A stretch of DNA of 64,000 nucleotides from Clostridium saudiense. GTDB lineage: Bacteria > Bacillota > Clostridia > Clostridiales > Clostridiaceae. The stretch spans positions 1 through 64,000 of the forward strand of contig NZ_CBYM010000006.1 in NCBI RefSeq assembly GCF_000577815.1. The letters run 5' to 3'. A model generated the notes under the pieces. It was not told the origin of the DNA. It saw nothing but the letters and a program-made list of their open reading frames with translations, and did no database searches. Below are positions 1-6,867 of the stretch, piece by piece. The position numbers were made by a program, and so were the translations under genes. Each line of letters opens with the position of its first letter. The first letter of the stretch is position 1.

Positions 1-690
1 GCCTTTGCCTGTCCACTTTCTGTCATATATTATTTTCCCGTTATCTAAAACTTCTTGCTTAATGCTTACTAAACCTAATTCAGAATATTTAGAATATAAA
101 AGCCATGTTTTATTTTGTTTGTACTGTATCTTCTTTTCTGACAATAAATTGTTAAGCTTTGTAGCACTACTTAACCCTAATTCCTTAGCAATTTCTGATG
201 TTGTGTACAACTTATTTTGATGTACTAGCTTGTCCCTTTGCTTCTCTGCTTCTAACCTTGCAGCTCTTTCCTCTTTCAATTTTGTTGCAGCTGCTATAAG
301 TAAATCTGGATTATCTAACAATTCATCTGTTGCATACATTCCGTATTTTCTCATGCTTGGTAATACTTCTGTCGCTAACCACATTTGAAACTTTTTAGCA
401 ACATCATTATTTGCTTTCATTCCAAGTAGATAAAATAAGCTTTCTGGAATGTAATCATCTTTCCCCACAAGTGGAGAATTTCCAAACTCACTGATAAATC
501 CATTAACCCTCTCCCATTTAGGATATTTTTTATTATTTTTAATTTGATACCAACCAAAGCCTATAGCTGTATCTTCTGCATTTAAAGAAATACTTCTATC
601 TTCATTTTTAATTGCTCTTACTTCAAGTTCTAATTCTTCATTAATGAATAATTGAACTCCTTCTTTTCTTTGATATTTTACATCTTCCAT
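1..690 (-). CDS. Phage antirepressor (BRO-N plus start of KilAC domain), 3' end outside window
   Basis: An open frame of 230 codons runs off the left edge. The N-terminal ~115 residues resemble a BRO-N/antirepressor domain: INEELELEVRAIKNE, then a P(L)VGKDDYIPES segment, then WLATEVLPSMRKYGMY, which is a hallmark of the family. A charged linker follows (TKLKEERAARLEAEKQRD). The start of a KilAC winged-helix domain is visible as YTTSEIAKELGLSS...NNLLSEKKIQY. Such proteins counteract phage repressors or regulate lytic genes. The start is set at the ATG at 688-690 because GGAGGA lies at the right distance; an in-frame ATG 15 nt further upstream has no ribosome site. It lies leftward of the Cro-like gene, as expected for an early lytic gene. 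Confidence 0.88.
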   Translation of the reverse strand, partial: MEDVKYQRKEGVQLFINEELELEVRAIKNEDRSISLNAEDTAIGFGWYQIKNNKKYPKWERVNGFISEFGNSPLVGKDDYIPESLFYLLGMKANNDVAKKFQMWLATEVLPSMRKYGMYATDELLDNPDLLIAAATKLKEERAARLEAEKQRDKLVHQNKLYTTSEIAKELGLSSATKLNNLLSEKKIQYKQNKTWLLYSKYSELGLVSIKQEVLDNGKIIYDRKWTGKG

Positions 691-725
691 CTTTTTATCC
701 TCCATTATCTTTATATTCAACGGTA

Positions 726-852
726 TTTTTCGCCATTATGTTATTTTTAAAAGGCTTATCGCCTTATCTAGTCTTTATATTTACTTTTTCTACATCATTT
801 TTCGCACATTCGACCTTTTAAAAAGGCTTTTCAGCCTTGCTTGTCTTATGTT
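726..852. repeat. Two imperfect tandem units, each with a short AAGGC/GCCTT hairpin
   Basis: Two related blocks of about 57 nt (726-782 and 797-852) share the order TTTTTCGC, TTAAAAGGCTT, GCCTT, GTCTT, TTTA. Each contains a 5-bp AAGGC...GCCTT hairpin followed, on the minus strand, by a T run. They lie downstream of the leftward gene 859-1014 and upstream of the antirepressor. They could act as weak intrinsic terminators or RNA processing sites; that is inference. A similar AGGC-loop-GCCT hairpin with T run occurs at 3791-3820. Confidence 0.5.
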
Positions 853-858
853 TAAAAT

Positions 859-1014
859 TCACTTTGTTAAAATACTATTCATCGCAGCACTTATTACACT
901 TTCTTTAATTTCATCTAAAAGTACTATGCAATAATTCGGTGTTGCTTCTGGATTAGCTTCCAATATTTTTTCTACTATCTCCTTCTTCAATTGCTTTCTT
1001 TCCTCTAAATTCAT
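859..1014 (-). CDS. Small phage protein (51 aa), unknown function
   Basis: A short gene too small for most ORF callers: it begins MNLEERKQLKKEIVEKIL and ends NSILTK. AGGAGG lies six bases before the ATG, which strongly supports translation. It overlaps the 3' end of the preceding leftward gene by 62 nt in another frame, and its ribosome site lies inside that gene, which suggests translational coupling. No known domain is recognised; the protein is largely helical and charged. The location in the early leftward operon of the prophage suggests an accessory early protein. Confidence 0.6.
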   Translation of the reverse strand: MNLEERKQLKKEIVEKILEANPEATPNYCIVLLDEIKESVISAAMNSILTK

Positions 1015-1234
1015 ACTTTCCTCCTACTTTTATAAAATCTTCTTCTGTCCAACCCCTTATCTTAAAAATCTCTGTTGCCCACATTTCACCAAAAGTAATT
1101 TCTAAAGCGTTAACTAAACCTTGATAATATCTTTGTGAAATTTCATTTATCTTTTCTGGATCTTCAACTGGATTTAAACAAACAGCCTTAAACTTACTTC
1201 CTGGCATTGTAAATATTTCTGTTCCTATCCCCAT
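953..1234 (-). CDS. Phage early protein (93 aa), unknown function
   Basis: The frame encodes 93 residues beginning MGIGTEIFTMPGSKFKAV, and the last ~20 codons overlap the next gene. No motif or family is recognised. It stands between the Cro-like gene and the antirepressor in the same leftward direction, so it is probably part of the early lytic transcript. A GAGGT sequence precedes the ATG (rc of 1237-1241), giving an acceptable ribosome site. Alternative: the C-terminal tail may be shorter or longer in relatives, because the overlap with 859-1014 is unusually long. Confidence 0.55.
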   Translation of the reverse strand: MGIGTEIFTMPGSKFKAVCLNPVEDPEKINEISQRYYQGLVNALEITFGEMWATEIFKIRGWTEEDFIKVGGKYEFRGKKAIEEGDSRKNIGS

Positions 1235-1317
1235 ATTTTACCTCTTTAAAATTTTATTAAGATATAATATTCAAATTTATAATTTTGGTTAAACTAAATT
1301 TGTATATATTTTTATTC

Positions 1318-1527
1318 CTATTTGGGAACTTTACTTTTAAAAAAAATATCCTCTATACTCTCACCAAGTAATTGTGATATTTTATACGCTTCTTCTAATT
1401 GTATTGGACTTACACCTAACTCTTTCTTTCTGTATGTAGATATAGGCATTCCAATCCATGAAGCAAATTCCTTTTGGGTTAAATCGTGTTCTACTCTTAA
1501 CCCTCTTAACCTTCTTAAGTTAATCAT
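1318..1527 (-). CDS. Cro-like XRE-family DNA-binding protein
   Basis: A 69-residue helix-turn-helix protein. The segment LRVEHDLTQKEFASWIGMPISTYRKKE (residues ~10-36) is a classical XRE/Cro-CI HTH, and the rest of the protein is only dimerisation-length sequence. It is transcribed leftward, divergent from the CI-like gene, with the operator region between. By analogy to lambdoid switches it should repress the CI-like gene and favour lytic development. AGGGGAG precedes the ATG. One TTGGGAA half-site, identical to those in the operator, lies at its own 3' end (1322-1328). Confidence 0.85.
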   Translation of the reverse strand: MINLRRLRGLRVEHDLTQKEFASWIGMPISTYRKKELGVSPIQLEEAYKISQLLGESIEDIFFKSKVPK

Positions 1528-1542
1528 TACTCCCCTCCTTAA

Positions 1543-1644
1543 TCCCGATTGGGAATTGGTATATTTATACTATAATCTCATTTTGGGAACATGTCAACAC
1601 TTTTTTGTTAAAAAAATACTAAAATTGGGTACTTTTATTCCCAA
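1543..1644. promoter_or_regulatory. Immunity-region operators with repeated TTGGGAA half-sites
   Basis: Between the two divergent repressor genes the heptamer TTGGGAA occurs at 1549-1555 and 1583-1589, in the reverse sense (TTCCCAA) at 1638-1644, and as TTGGGTA at 1625-1631. TCCCGATTGGGA (1543-1554) and the TTGGG(10 nt)CCCAA pair at 1625-1644 are inverted arrangements, as expected for a dimeric HTH repressor. The sites overlap the promoters in both directions. A rightward promoter candidate for the CI-like gene is TTGGGA (1549-1554), 16 nt, TATAAT (1571-1576), so the -35 element coincides with an operator half-site. Confidence 0.6.
1569..1597 (-). promoter_or_regulatory. Leftward early promoter of the prophage
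   Basis: On the minus strand TTGACA (1592-1597) is followed after 17 nt by TATAGT (1569-1574), a near-consensus sigma-A promoter. The 17-nt spacer contains a TTCCCAA operator half-site, so binding there would block this promoter. It would drive the Cro-like gene and the leftward early operon. Confidence 0.7.
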
Positions 1645-1687
1645 TATGGTTATTGAGCCTTATAATTTTAATTAAGGAGGTGTTCAA

Positions 1688-2053
1688 ATGGCAACTTTTG
1701 CAGAAAGATTAAAAGAATTAAGAAAAGAAAAACAACTTACCGTTGAGCAACTTGCTAATAATATTGGTAGTGCCAAATCTACAATTTCAAGATATGAAAA
1801 TGGAAGAGAACCCAAAGGCGATATCATAAGGTTGCTAACAGACTACTTTGATGTTTCTATAGACTACCTAATGGGTGTGAGTGATATAAGAACACCTATT
1901 GTAAAAAATGATAACAAAGAACATAAACTATCACCAGAAGTAGAAACAATAGCAGCTCACTTAGAATCTAAAGATAAAGAAATTACACCAAAGAAAATGA
2001 AACTGCTTAAAAGTTATATAGATACTTTATTTGATGATTTTGATGATGAATAG
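1688..2053 (+). CDS. CI-like XRE-family phage repressor
   Basis: 121 residues. Residues ~5-60 form an XRE HTH: FAERLKELRKEKQLT, then the helix-turn-helix AKSTISRYENGREP, then DYFDVSIDYLMG, which is typical of Gram-positive prophage repressors. The C-terminal half is charged and has no LexA/S24 protease domain, so inactivation is likely through the ImmA/IrrE peptidase downstream (3863-4321) rather than by self-cleavage; that is inference from known ImmR/ImmA systems. AAGGAGG lies correctly before the ATG. The last ~13 codons and following 47 nt are duplicated at 2486-2570. Confidence 0.85.
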   Translation: MATFAERLKELRKEKQLTVEQLANNIGSAKSTISRYENGREPKGDIIRLLTDYFDVSIDYLMGVSDIRTPIVKNDNKEHKLSPEVETIAAHLESKDKEITPKKMKLLKSYIDTLFDDFDDE

Positions 2054-2100
2054 ATAAAATTTAAATAAATCTAAAATACTTTAGATAAAATAATTAATTA
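2015..2100. repeat. Direct repeat, copy 1 (3' end of the CI-like gene)
   Basis: About 86 nt covering the last codons and trailer of the CI-like gene recur at 2486-2570 with few mismatches. Shared stretches include GATGATTTTGATGATGAATA and CTAAAATACTTTAGATAAAA. The two copies flank the gene at 2116-2475 exactly, which suggests that this gene arrived by recombination between the repeats or by a duplication-insertion event. Confidence 0.85.
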
Positions 2101-2115
2101 AAGGGATGGGATAAA

Positions 2116-2475
2116 ATGTTTGGAACTAAGAAAAAAAAAGTTAGTGAAAAGGAACTAAGAGCTATTGCTTGGGAAGAGTTTAAAAAAGAAATGTTACCAA
2201 AGATATTAGAAGAAGCAAAAACACCTGGTACATATCCAACAAAAATAAACGTTGCTCGTACTGGTGAAGGTCATTTTGTACAAGTTGGTAAAACCACTGC
2301 TGAAGCAACACAATTTATAAACAGTATAGTATGTCATAGATGTCAAGTAATGAATATTTCAACTAAAGCTGATAAAAGTTTATTAGATCAATACATAGTT
2401 ACTTATTGGTATATAGATGGCGAAGCTAAAATATATAATGAAATCTATAATAGAGTTAAATCTGAAAATTCTTAA
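2116..2475 (+). CDS. Prophage protein of unknown function (119 aa), flanked by direct repeats
   Basis: A 119-residue soluble protein with a lysine-rich start (MFGTKKKKVSEKELRA) and a compact C-terminal half (TGEGHFVQVGKTTAEATQFINSIVCHRCQV). No domain is recognised with confidence. Two cysteines are spaced CHRC, but with no second pair a zinc site is unlikely. AAGGGATGGG lies upstream of the ATG. It is co-directional with the repressor and lies between two ~86-nt direct repeats, which marks it as a moron-like insertion in the lysogeny operon. A role in lysogen fitness or superinfection exclusion is only a guess. Confidence 0.65.
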   Translation: MFGTKKKKVSEKELRAIAWEEFKKEMLPKILEEAKTPGTYPTKINVARTGEGHFVQVGKTTAEATQFINSIVCHRCQVMNISTKADKSLLDQYIVTYWYIDGEAKIYNEIYNRVKSENS

Positions 2476-2485
2476 ATATACGTTC

Positions 2486-2570
2486 TATATAGATACTTTA
2501 TTTAATGATTTTGATGATGAATAGATAAAATATCAAACAATCTAAAATACTTTAGATAAAATATAAATTA
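2486..2570. repeat. Direct repeat, copy 2
   Basis: Second copy of the repeat at 2015-2100, starting right after the stop of the 2116-2475 gene. It preserves the former C-terminal codons and stop of the repressor gene, but no reading frame uses them here, so it is a relic of the duplicated repressor end. From 2571 to 2723 there is only AT-rich spacer with a weak AGGCTTTAAAGCT hairpin. Confidence 0.85.
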
Positions 2571-2723
2571 AGGCTTTAAAGCTATTTATTTTTAACTTTA
2601 ACACAAAAGTAATTTTTATATTAAATACTAAATAGTACATTTAATCTTATTTGATTACACAATTATACGCTACTAAATAAATATCTTATTTAAAATATTT
2701 ATTTATTTTAACGGAGGCAGAAA

Positions 2724-3452
2724 ATGATTAAAAATATATCGGATTTCAATAAATTTGATAATGTTATAATAACTAATGATAATATTGAAAAAATAAGAAA
2801 AAAGTTAGATATAAAAGAATATATCCCATTTACAGGGATATTCAATGAATGTGTTTTTGTATTTAAAGAAGGTTATAGTAATCACTATATATACTATAGT
2901 CAAGTAAGCAAAAAAATATCCCATCTTGAAAGCTATAGTTATGAAAAAGGAAAGTTAATATTCGAATGTTCTTTTGATTTAGACTTTAATATAAATGGTT
3001 CTTTTTTATCAGATAGAATAGTTAATATAAAAAAAGGATTAAGATTTATAAAAATATCTAAAGACCAATTACAGTCTTATATAAATTATATATCATGCAG
3101 ATATGCTGGTGTTATTGGGTATTTTTACTTGATTGAAAAAAATAGAAAAAACATATCATTAGATACTACTATTATCCCTATACAAAATAATAATCATAAT
3201 ATCCAAGAACAAAGTGAACAAAAAATACAATATTACAAAAATGTTATAAAATTTGAAGATATTGATATAACAATAAAAACTGCTAATCCTACTTTATTAG
3301 ATATATTTAAAAAGAAATATAATAAGCATACAGAATCTTGGGGAGTAAGAGGACACTATAGGACACTAAAAAGTGGAAAAAAAGTATTTGTCAAAGCATA
3401 TACAAAAGGAAATAAGATTAATTATAAATCTAAAGACTATAAATTATCTTAG
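2724..3452 (+). CDS. Prophage protein with C-terminal WGVRGHYR domain, unknown function
   Basis: 242 residues. The N-terminal ~160 residues are rich in aromatic and lysine residues, with no recognised fold. The C-terminal ~45 residues contain SWGVRGHYRTLKSGKKVFVK followed by AYTKG, a pattern I recall from phage and plasmid proteins of Firmicutes, where a short W-x-R-GH-R/GK-x-V/V-K-x-Y-x-KG module ends otherwise unrelated proteins. ACGGAGG precedes the ATG. It sits in the lysogeny operon between repressor and ImmA-like peptidase. Its function is unknown. Confidence 0.7.
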   Translation: MIKNISDFNKFDNVIITNDNIEKIRKKLDIKEYIPFTGIFNECVFVFKEGYSNHYIYYSQVSKKISHLESYSYEKGKLIFECSFDLDFNINGSFLSDRIVNIKKGLRFIKISKDQLQSYINYISCRYAGVIGYFYLIEKNRKNISLDTTIIPIQNNNHNIQEQSEQKIQYYKNVIKFEDIDITIKTANPTLLDIFKKKYNKHTESWGVRGHYRTLKSGKKVFVKAYTKGNKINYKSKDYKLS

Positions 3453-3514
3453 AGTAAATAATGCTTTTTATAAAAATGCTATGAATGTTTCTATAGATAG
3501 TAAAGTGCTTCTTC

Positions 3515-3709
3515 CTATTGCTTTGTATTTTGAATAGAATTTCGTATATTATTTATTCTAGATTGAGAGTTAGATACTTTTTCTTCTAGCTCTCTTTGAA
3601 ATTTAATACTTTTTTCAGTATATTTACTATTTTCAGTGTTATATATATTATTTTCTATTTTAGTTAATTGTTTATCCATAATGTTGTAAATTCTTTTTAT
3701 AAATGACAT
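3515..3709 (-). CDS. Small coiled-coil protein (64 aa), unknown
   Basis: The frame begins MSFIKRIYNIMDKQLTKIENN and is almost entirely helical, with a heptad-like pattern through residues 10-60 (ELEEKVSNSQSRINNIRN). AAGGAAGTG lies eight bases before the ATG, which supports translation. It reads against its neighbours, as isolated moron genes often do. No family is recognised. It could be a spurious frame, but the ribosome site and the biased composition favour a real gene. Confidence 0.5.
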   Translation of the reverse strand: MSFIKRIYNIMDKQLTKIENNIYNTENSKYTEKSIKFQRELEEKVSNSQSRINNIRNSIQNTKQ

Positions 3710-3862
3710 AAAATCACTTCCTTAAACTGTAATTAACTATATATTACTATAATAATCATAAAAAGTGAATGTTATACTACTAAATTTAAAAAGTTAGGCC
3801 TTCAGCCTTTTATTTTTTAGCCACTAAGCGAACATATATTCAAGCAAGAAAGGGAAAATATA

Positions 3863-4321
3863 ATGGAATATGAAAAACTTATGATTAAATATGATAAACA
3901 CGTAAAAGTTAAAGAAAAGCCTCTAAAGTATGGATTTAAAGGTTTATATAAAAATAAAAAAATAATAATAGATTCTAATATAGAAACAAATAAGGAAAAG
4001 ACTTGTATACTTGCTGAAGAGCTTGGACATCATTTTACTAGTTATGGAGATATAATTGACCAAAGCGATATAAGAAACGTTAAACAAGAGCTTAGAGCAC
4101 GTGCCTGGGCATATGAAAGACTTGTTGGAATAGTTGATTTAATTAATGCTCATAAAGCTGGTGTTAGGGGCAGATATGAACTTGCAGAATTTTTAGAAAT
4201 TCCAGAATGGTTTTTACTAGAAGCTATCGAATATTATAAGAGTAAGTATGGTACATGCTATAAAATTGATAACTATTTAATATACTTCTCTCCTAATTTT
4301 GGAATAATGGAATTTTTTTAG
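3863..4321 (+). CDS. ImmA/IrrE-family metallopeptidase
   Basis: 152 residues with the zinc-peptidase motif in the form AEELGHHF (residues ~51-58), a variant of HEXXH that is common in short prophage ImmA proteins (E-E-L-G-H-H). ARAWAYERLVG follows, where an acidic third ligand is expected, as does a C-terminal helical part with an HTH-like segment (YELAEFLEIPEWFLLEAIEYY). Such peptidases cleave the cognate CI/ImmR repressor and so induce prophage genes. The position between repressor and integrase matches that role. The first position of HEXXH is not His here, which is usual for this subgroup. Confidence 0.8.
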   Translation: MEYEKLMIKYDKHVKVKEKPLKYGFKGLYKNKKIIIDSNIETNKEKTCILAEELGHHFTSYGDIIDQSDIRNVKQELRARAWAYERLVGIVDLINAHKAGVRGRYELAEFLEIPEWFLLEAIEYYKSKYGTCYKIDNYLIYFSPNFGIMEFF

Positions 4322-4348
4322 TCAATAATATACAGCGAGGTGATATAA

Positions 4349-5911
4349 ATGAATGTTGCTATCTATGCAAGAAAATCAAAAGCCACTAAAAAAGGTGAAT
4401 CTATTTCTAATCAAATAGAACTTTGTAAAAAATATTTTCTGAATACAACAAATGAAGATGTTAATTTTCTTATCTATGAAGATGAAGGCTGGTCTGGTGG
4501 AAATATTAATAGGCCCCAGTTCACTAAAATGATGAATGATGCGAAATTAAAAAGATTCTCTGCTCTTATATGCTATAGATTAGATAGAATTGCTCGTAAT
4601 GTAGCTGACTTTTCTTCTACTTATAAAATATTAGAAGAAAGTAATATAGCTTTTATAAGTATAACAGAGCAGTTTGACACCAGCACTATAATGGGTAGAG
4701 CTATGATTAATATTAGTGCTACATTTGCACAAATTGAAAGGGAGACTATAGCTGAACGTATAAAGGATAATATGCTTGAGCTATCTCGTACTGGTAGATG
4801 GTTAGGTGGTACTCCTCCTCTGGGTTTTAAATCAGTTCAAATAACAGAAAATAATAAGAGAATGTATAAATTAGAAGTTGTTGAGGAAGAAATTGAAATA
4901 GTAAGGCTCATATATAAGCTATATCCCGAATATAAGAGCACTGTTCCCATAGCAAGGTATTTAGTCTCTAATTATATAAAAGGAAAAAATGGGGGCGATT
5001 TTAGCAGAAATACAGTACTGCAAATATTAAAGAATCCTGTTTACTGTTGTTCTGATGAAAATGCAATAAAATATTTCGAATCTAAAGGTTCAACTCTTAA
5101 TTGTAGTGAAAATAATAAATATGGTCTAATGGTCTATAATAAAAGAAAAGGTGGAAAGAAGGAAAATCCTATTGAAGAATGGATTATTGCTACCGGTAAA
5201 CATCCTGGTATTATTCCTGGAGCTGAATGGGTAGAGTGTCAAAATATTTTATCAGAAATTTCAAGTAAAACATCCCCAAGAAAAGCTACTGGCAATAAAT
5301 TTTTATTAAGTGGAATGTTAAAATGTTCAAGATGTGGTTCTAGTATGTGCTCTTGGAGTAGAACATCTAAAGGTATCTATTATAGAAGTTATAGGTGTGA
5401 ATTAAAAAATAGATCTTCTAATAGATGTGACTCAAAAATGGTCAATGCTGATGAGCTTGAACAATTTGTCATAGATTTATGTAAAAATATTAATATTGAA
5501 GATATTATTAATATTAAAAGAACAAAAAATAATAATGCTTCATTAAAAAGAGAACTAACATCATTAAATAAAAATCTTAATGAAAATGATAAATTGCTTC
5601 AAGGCCTTATTAAAAAATTAGCATTAATAGATGATATTGATGTTCTGTCCATGATCCAAACAGAAATAAAAAAAATAAAAACTGAAAATGATAATATTAA
5701 TAAAAGAATAAATGAAATTAATATTTCTATGTTTGATGTTGAAGATGAAGAAAATAAAAAACAACTACTTTTAGAAAGTCATAAACTTTTTATAAATACA
5801 ATTGATTTAATTGAAGATGTTGAAGCTAAAAGAAATTTAATAATGAACTTTATTGAGTATTTTACCTATGACAGCGAAACAAATGAAGTTGGATATAAAC
5901 TAAGGTTGTAG
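4349..5911 (+). CDS. int: Large serine recombinase (prophage integrase)
   Basis: 520 residues, normal for the family. Residues 1-~145 form the resolvase catalytic domain with nucleophile Ser10 (YARKS), the RLDRIARN helix and the AQIERETIAERI segment. A recombinase domain follows at ~160-265 (PPLGFKSVQI; NPVYCCSDENA). The zinc ribbon is at ~330-365 (CSRCGSSMC ... RCELKN). A long coiled coil occupies ~375-480 and controls directionality in this family. It inserts and excises the prophage at att sites. It is the last gene before the junction with the host lipoprotein gene, as expected for an integrase beside its own attP arm. AGCGAGGTGAT gives a good start. Confidence 0.95.
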   Translation: MNVAIYARKSKATKKGESISNQIELCKKYFLNTTNEDVNFLIYEDEGWSGGNINRPQFTKMMNDAKLKRFSALICYRLDRIARNVADFSSTYKILEESNIAFISITEQFDTSTIMGRAMINISATFAQIERETIAERIKDNMLELSRTGRWLGGTPPLGFKSVQITENNKRMYKLEVVEEEIEIVRLIYKLYPEYKSTVPIARYLVSNYIKGKNGGDFSRNTVLQILKNPVYCCSDENAIKYFESKGSTLNCSENNKYGLMVYNKRKGGKKENPIEEWIIATGKHPGIIPGAEWVECQNILSEISSKTSPRKATGNKFLLSGMLKCSRCGSSMCSWSRTSKGIYYRSYRCELKNRSSNRCDSKMVNADELEQFVIDLCKNINIEDIINIKRTKNNNASLKRELTSLNKNLNENDKLLQGLIKKLALIDDIDVLSMIQTEIKKIKTENDNINKRINEINISMFDVEDEENKKQLLLESHKLFINTIDLIEDVEAKRNLIMNFIEYFTYDSETNEVGYKLRL

Positions 5912-5939
5912 GTAGCTCTACAGCCTTTCATTTATTATG

Positions 5940-5990
5940 GACATATGTTGTTATTTAGATTGTGTTGTATCGGCACCTTGTCCTGTAGAT
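5940..5990. other. Probable attR junction of the prophage in a lipoprotein gene
   Basis: The host frame read leftward runs through ...STGQGAD, a well-conserved stretch of NMT1/THI5-like substrate-binding proteins, and then changes to TTQSK and a stop at 5951-5953. The switch from host to phage sequence therefore lies at about 5955-5975, near GTGTTGTATCGGCACCTTG. This is about 40-60 nt beyond the integrase stop, where an attachment site is expected. The exact core cannot be set without the left junction. Confidence 0.7.
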
Positions 5991-6235
5991 AAATCAATAT
6001 TAAGTCCTTCTTCTTCAAAAAAGCCTTCATTTATTGCAACATACATTGGAGCATAAAATACAGATCTTACAACTTCATTTAATCTAACAGTTTGTAAATT
6101 TGCTTCATCAGTACTTGTAGTTCCCTTTGATGTACTATCTTTTTTAGCTTCTGATTTACCGCAGCCTATAAATATTGCACCTACTAGGGCAACCACACTT
6201 AATATAGCTGCAAAACGCTTAAAAGTTTTATTCAT
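5951..6235 (-). pseudogene. ABC transporter substrate-binding lipoprotein, 5' fragment cut by the prophage
   Basis: 94 residues with a lipoprotein signal peptide (MNKTFKRFAAILSVVALVGA, lipobox FIGC, Cys25), a Ser/Thr-rich linker, and then the start of an SsuA/NMT1-THI5-like binding domain: VRLNEVVRSVFYAPMYVAI, NEGFFEEEGLNIDLSTGQGAD. Intact relatives are ~320-340 residues. Here the frame ends in TTQSK, five codons probably supplied by the phage. The remaining two thirds should lie at the other end of the prophage. Excision would restore the gene. Ligands of such proteins include sulfonates, nitrate or pyrimidine precursors; the specificity cannot be told from this fragment. Confidence 0.85.
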
Positions 6236-6464
6236 ACATACTCCTTTTTAGATAAAATTGCTTATATTATTATGATTTATATTATGATACATGATTATTT
6301 TTTGTTAATTTTTGCAATCGTTTCATCCATTTATTTTTCATAAATTCATAGATTTCTTTATGATAAAACATCCTTCTTTCCATATAGACATAATATTATT
6401 TTGTATTATATTATAATAATAGGCTTTTAAAATTATCTACTTAAATTTATAAGGAGGTTTACTC

Positions 6465-6863
6465 ATGAAATTTTTTAGAGAATCTATTTTGATTCTTTCA
6501 ATTTATTTTGCAGGTGAAATTATTTCCAAACTATTAAATCTTCCTGTACCAGGAAATATTATTGGAATGATATTGTTATTTTTATTACTAAATTCTAAAA
6601 TATTAAAAGTTGAAAAAATTGAAACACTTTCTAACTTCTTTTTAGATCATTTAGCCTTTTTCTTCATTCCTGCTTCTGTAGGGTTAATGACTTCATTTGG
6701 TGCTTTAAAGGGTAGTATATTAAAAATAGTTATATTATGTATATTAACTACAATAATCGTATTATCTGCTACAGCACTAACTGTAGAATTTATTTGCAAG
6801 AAAAAATCAAAATTAGAAAATAATAATGACAATGAGGATAAATTTAATAAAAAGGAGGCATAA
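6465..6863 (+). CDS. CidA/LrgA-family holin-like membrane protein
   Basis: 132 residues with four predicted membrane helices. The segment LNLPVPGNIIGMILLFLLL (residues ~24-42) is the CidA/LrgA signature, followed by LDHLAFFFIPASVGLM. The tail is hydrophilic (KKKSKLENNNDNEDK). CidA/LrgA proteins are thought to act as holin-like or antiholin-like factors or as partners in carboxylate export or uptake with the CidB/LrgB protein. AAGGAGG precedes the ATG. The CidB-type gene starts four bases after the stop, so the pair is one operon. Cid versus Lrg type cannot be assigned by sequence inspection. The region 6236-6464 upstream holds promoters for both directions, and nothing else is seen there. Confidence 0.88.
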   Translation: MKFFRESILILSIYFAGEIISKLLNLPVPGNIIGMILLFLLLNSKILKVEKIETLSNFFLDHLAFFFIPASVGLMTSFGALKGSILKIVILCILTTIIVLSATALTVEFICKKKSKLENNNDNEDKFNKKEA

Positions 6864-6867
6864 ATAA

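Larger units (their letters stand above)
1..5955. mobile_element. Right end of a prophage (continues beyond the left window edge)
   Basis: The sequence shows a typical temperate-phage lysogeny block: antirepressor and small early genes read leftward, a Cro-like and a CI-like repressor diverge from an operator region, and an ImmA/IrrE peptidase plus a large serine integrase read rightward to the end. The boundary on the right is placed at about 5940-5975, where the truncated host lipoprotein gene begins. Lytic, head and tail genes and the other att site would lie left of position 1. The immunity and integrase genes are all open, so the prophage may be functional, which cannot be decided from this window. 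Confidence 0.88.

Noticed and set aside
5..220. 71-codon plus-strand frame at the window start
   Set aside because: It is the reverse shadow of the antirepressor gene (1-690, minus), which has domain-level support and a ribosome site.
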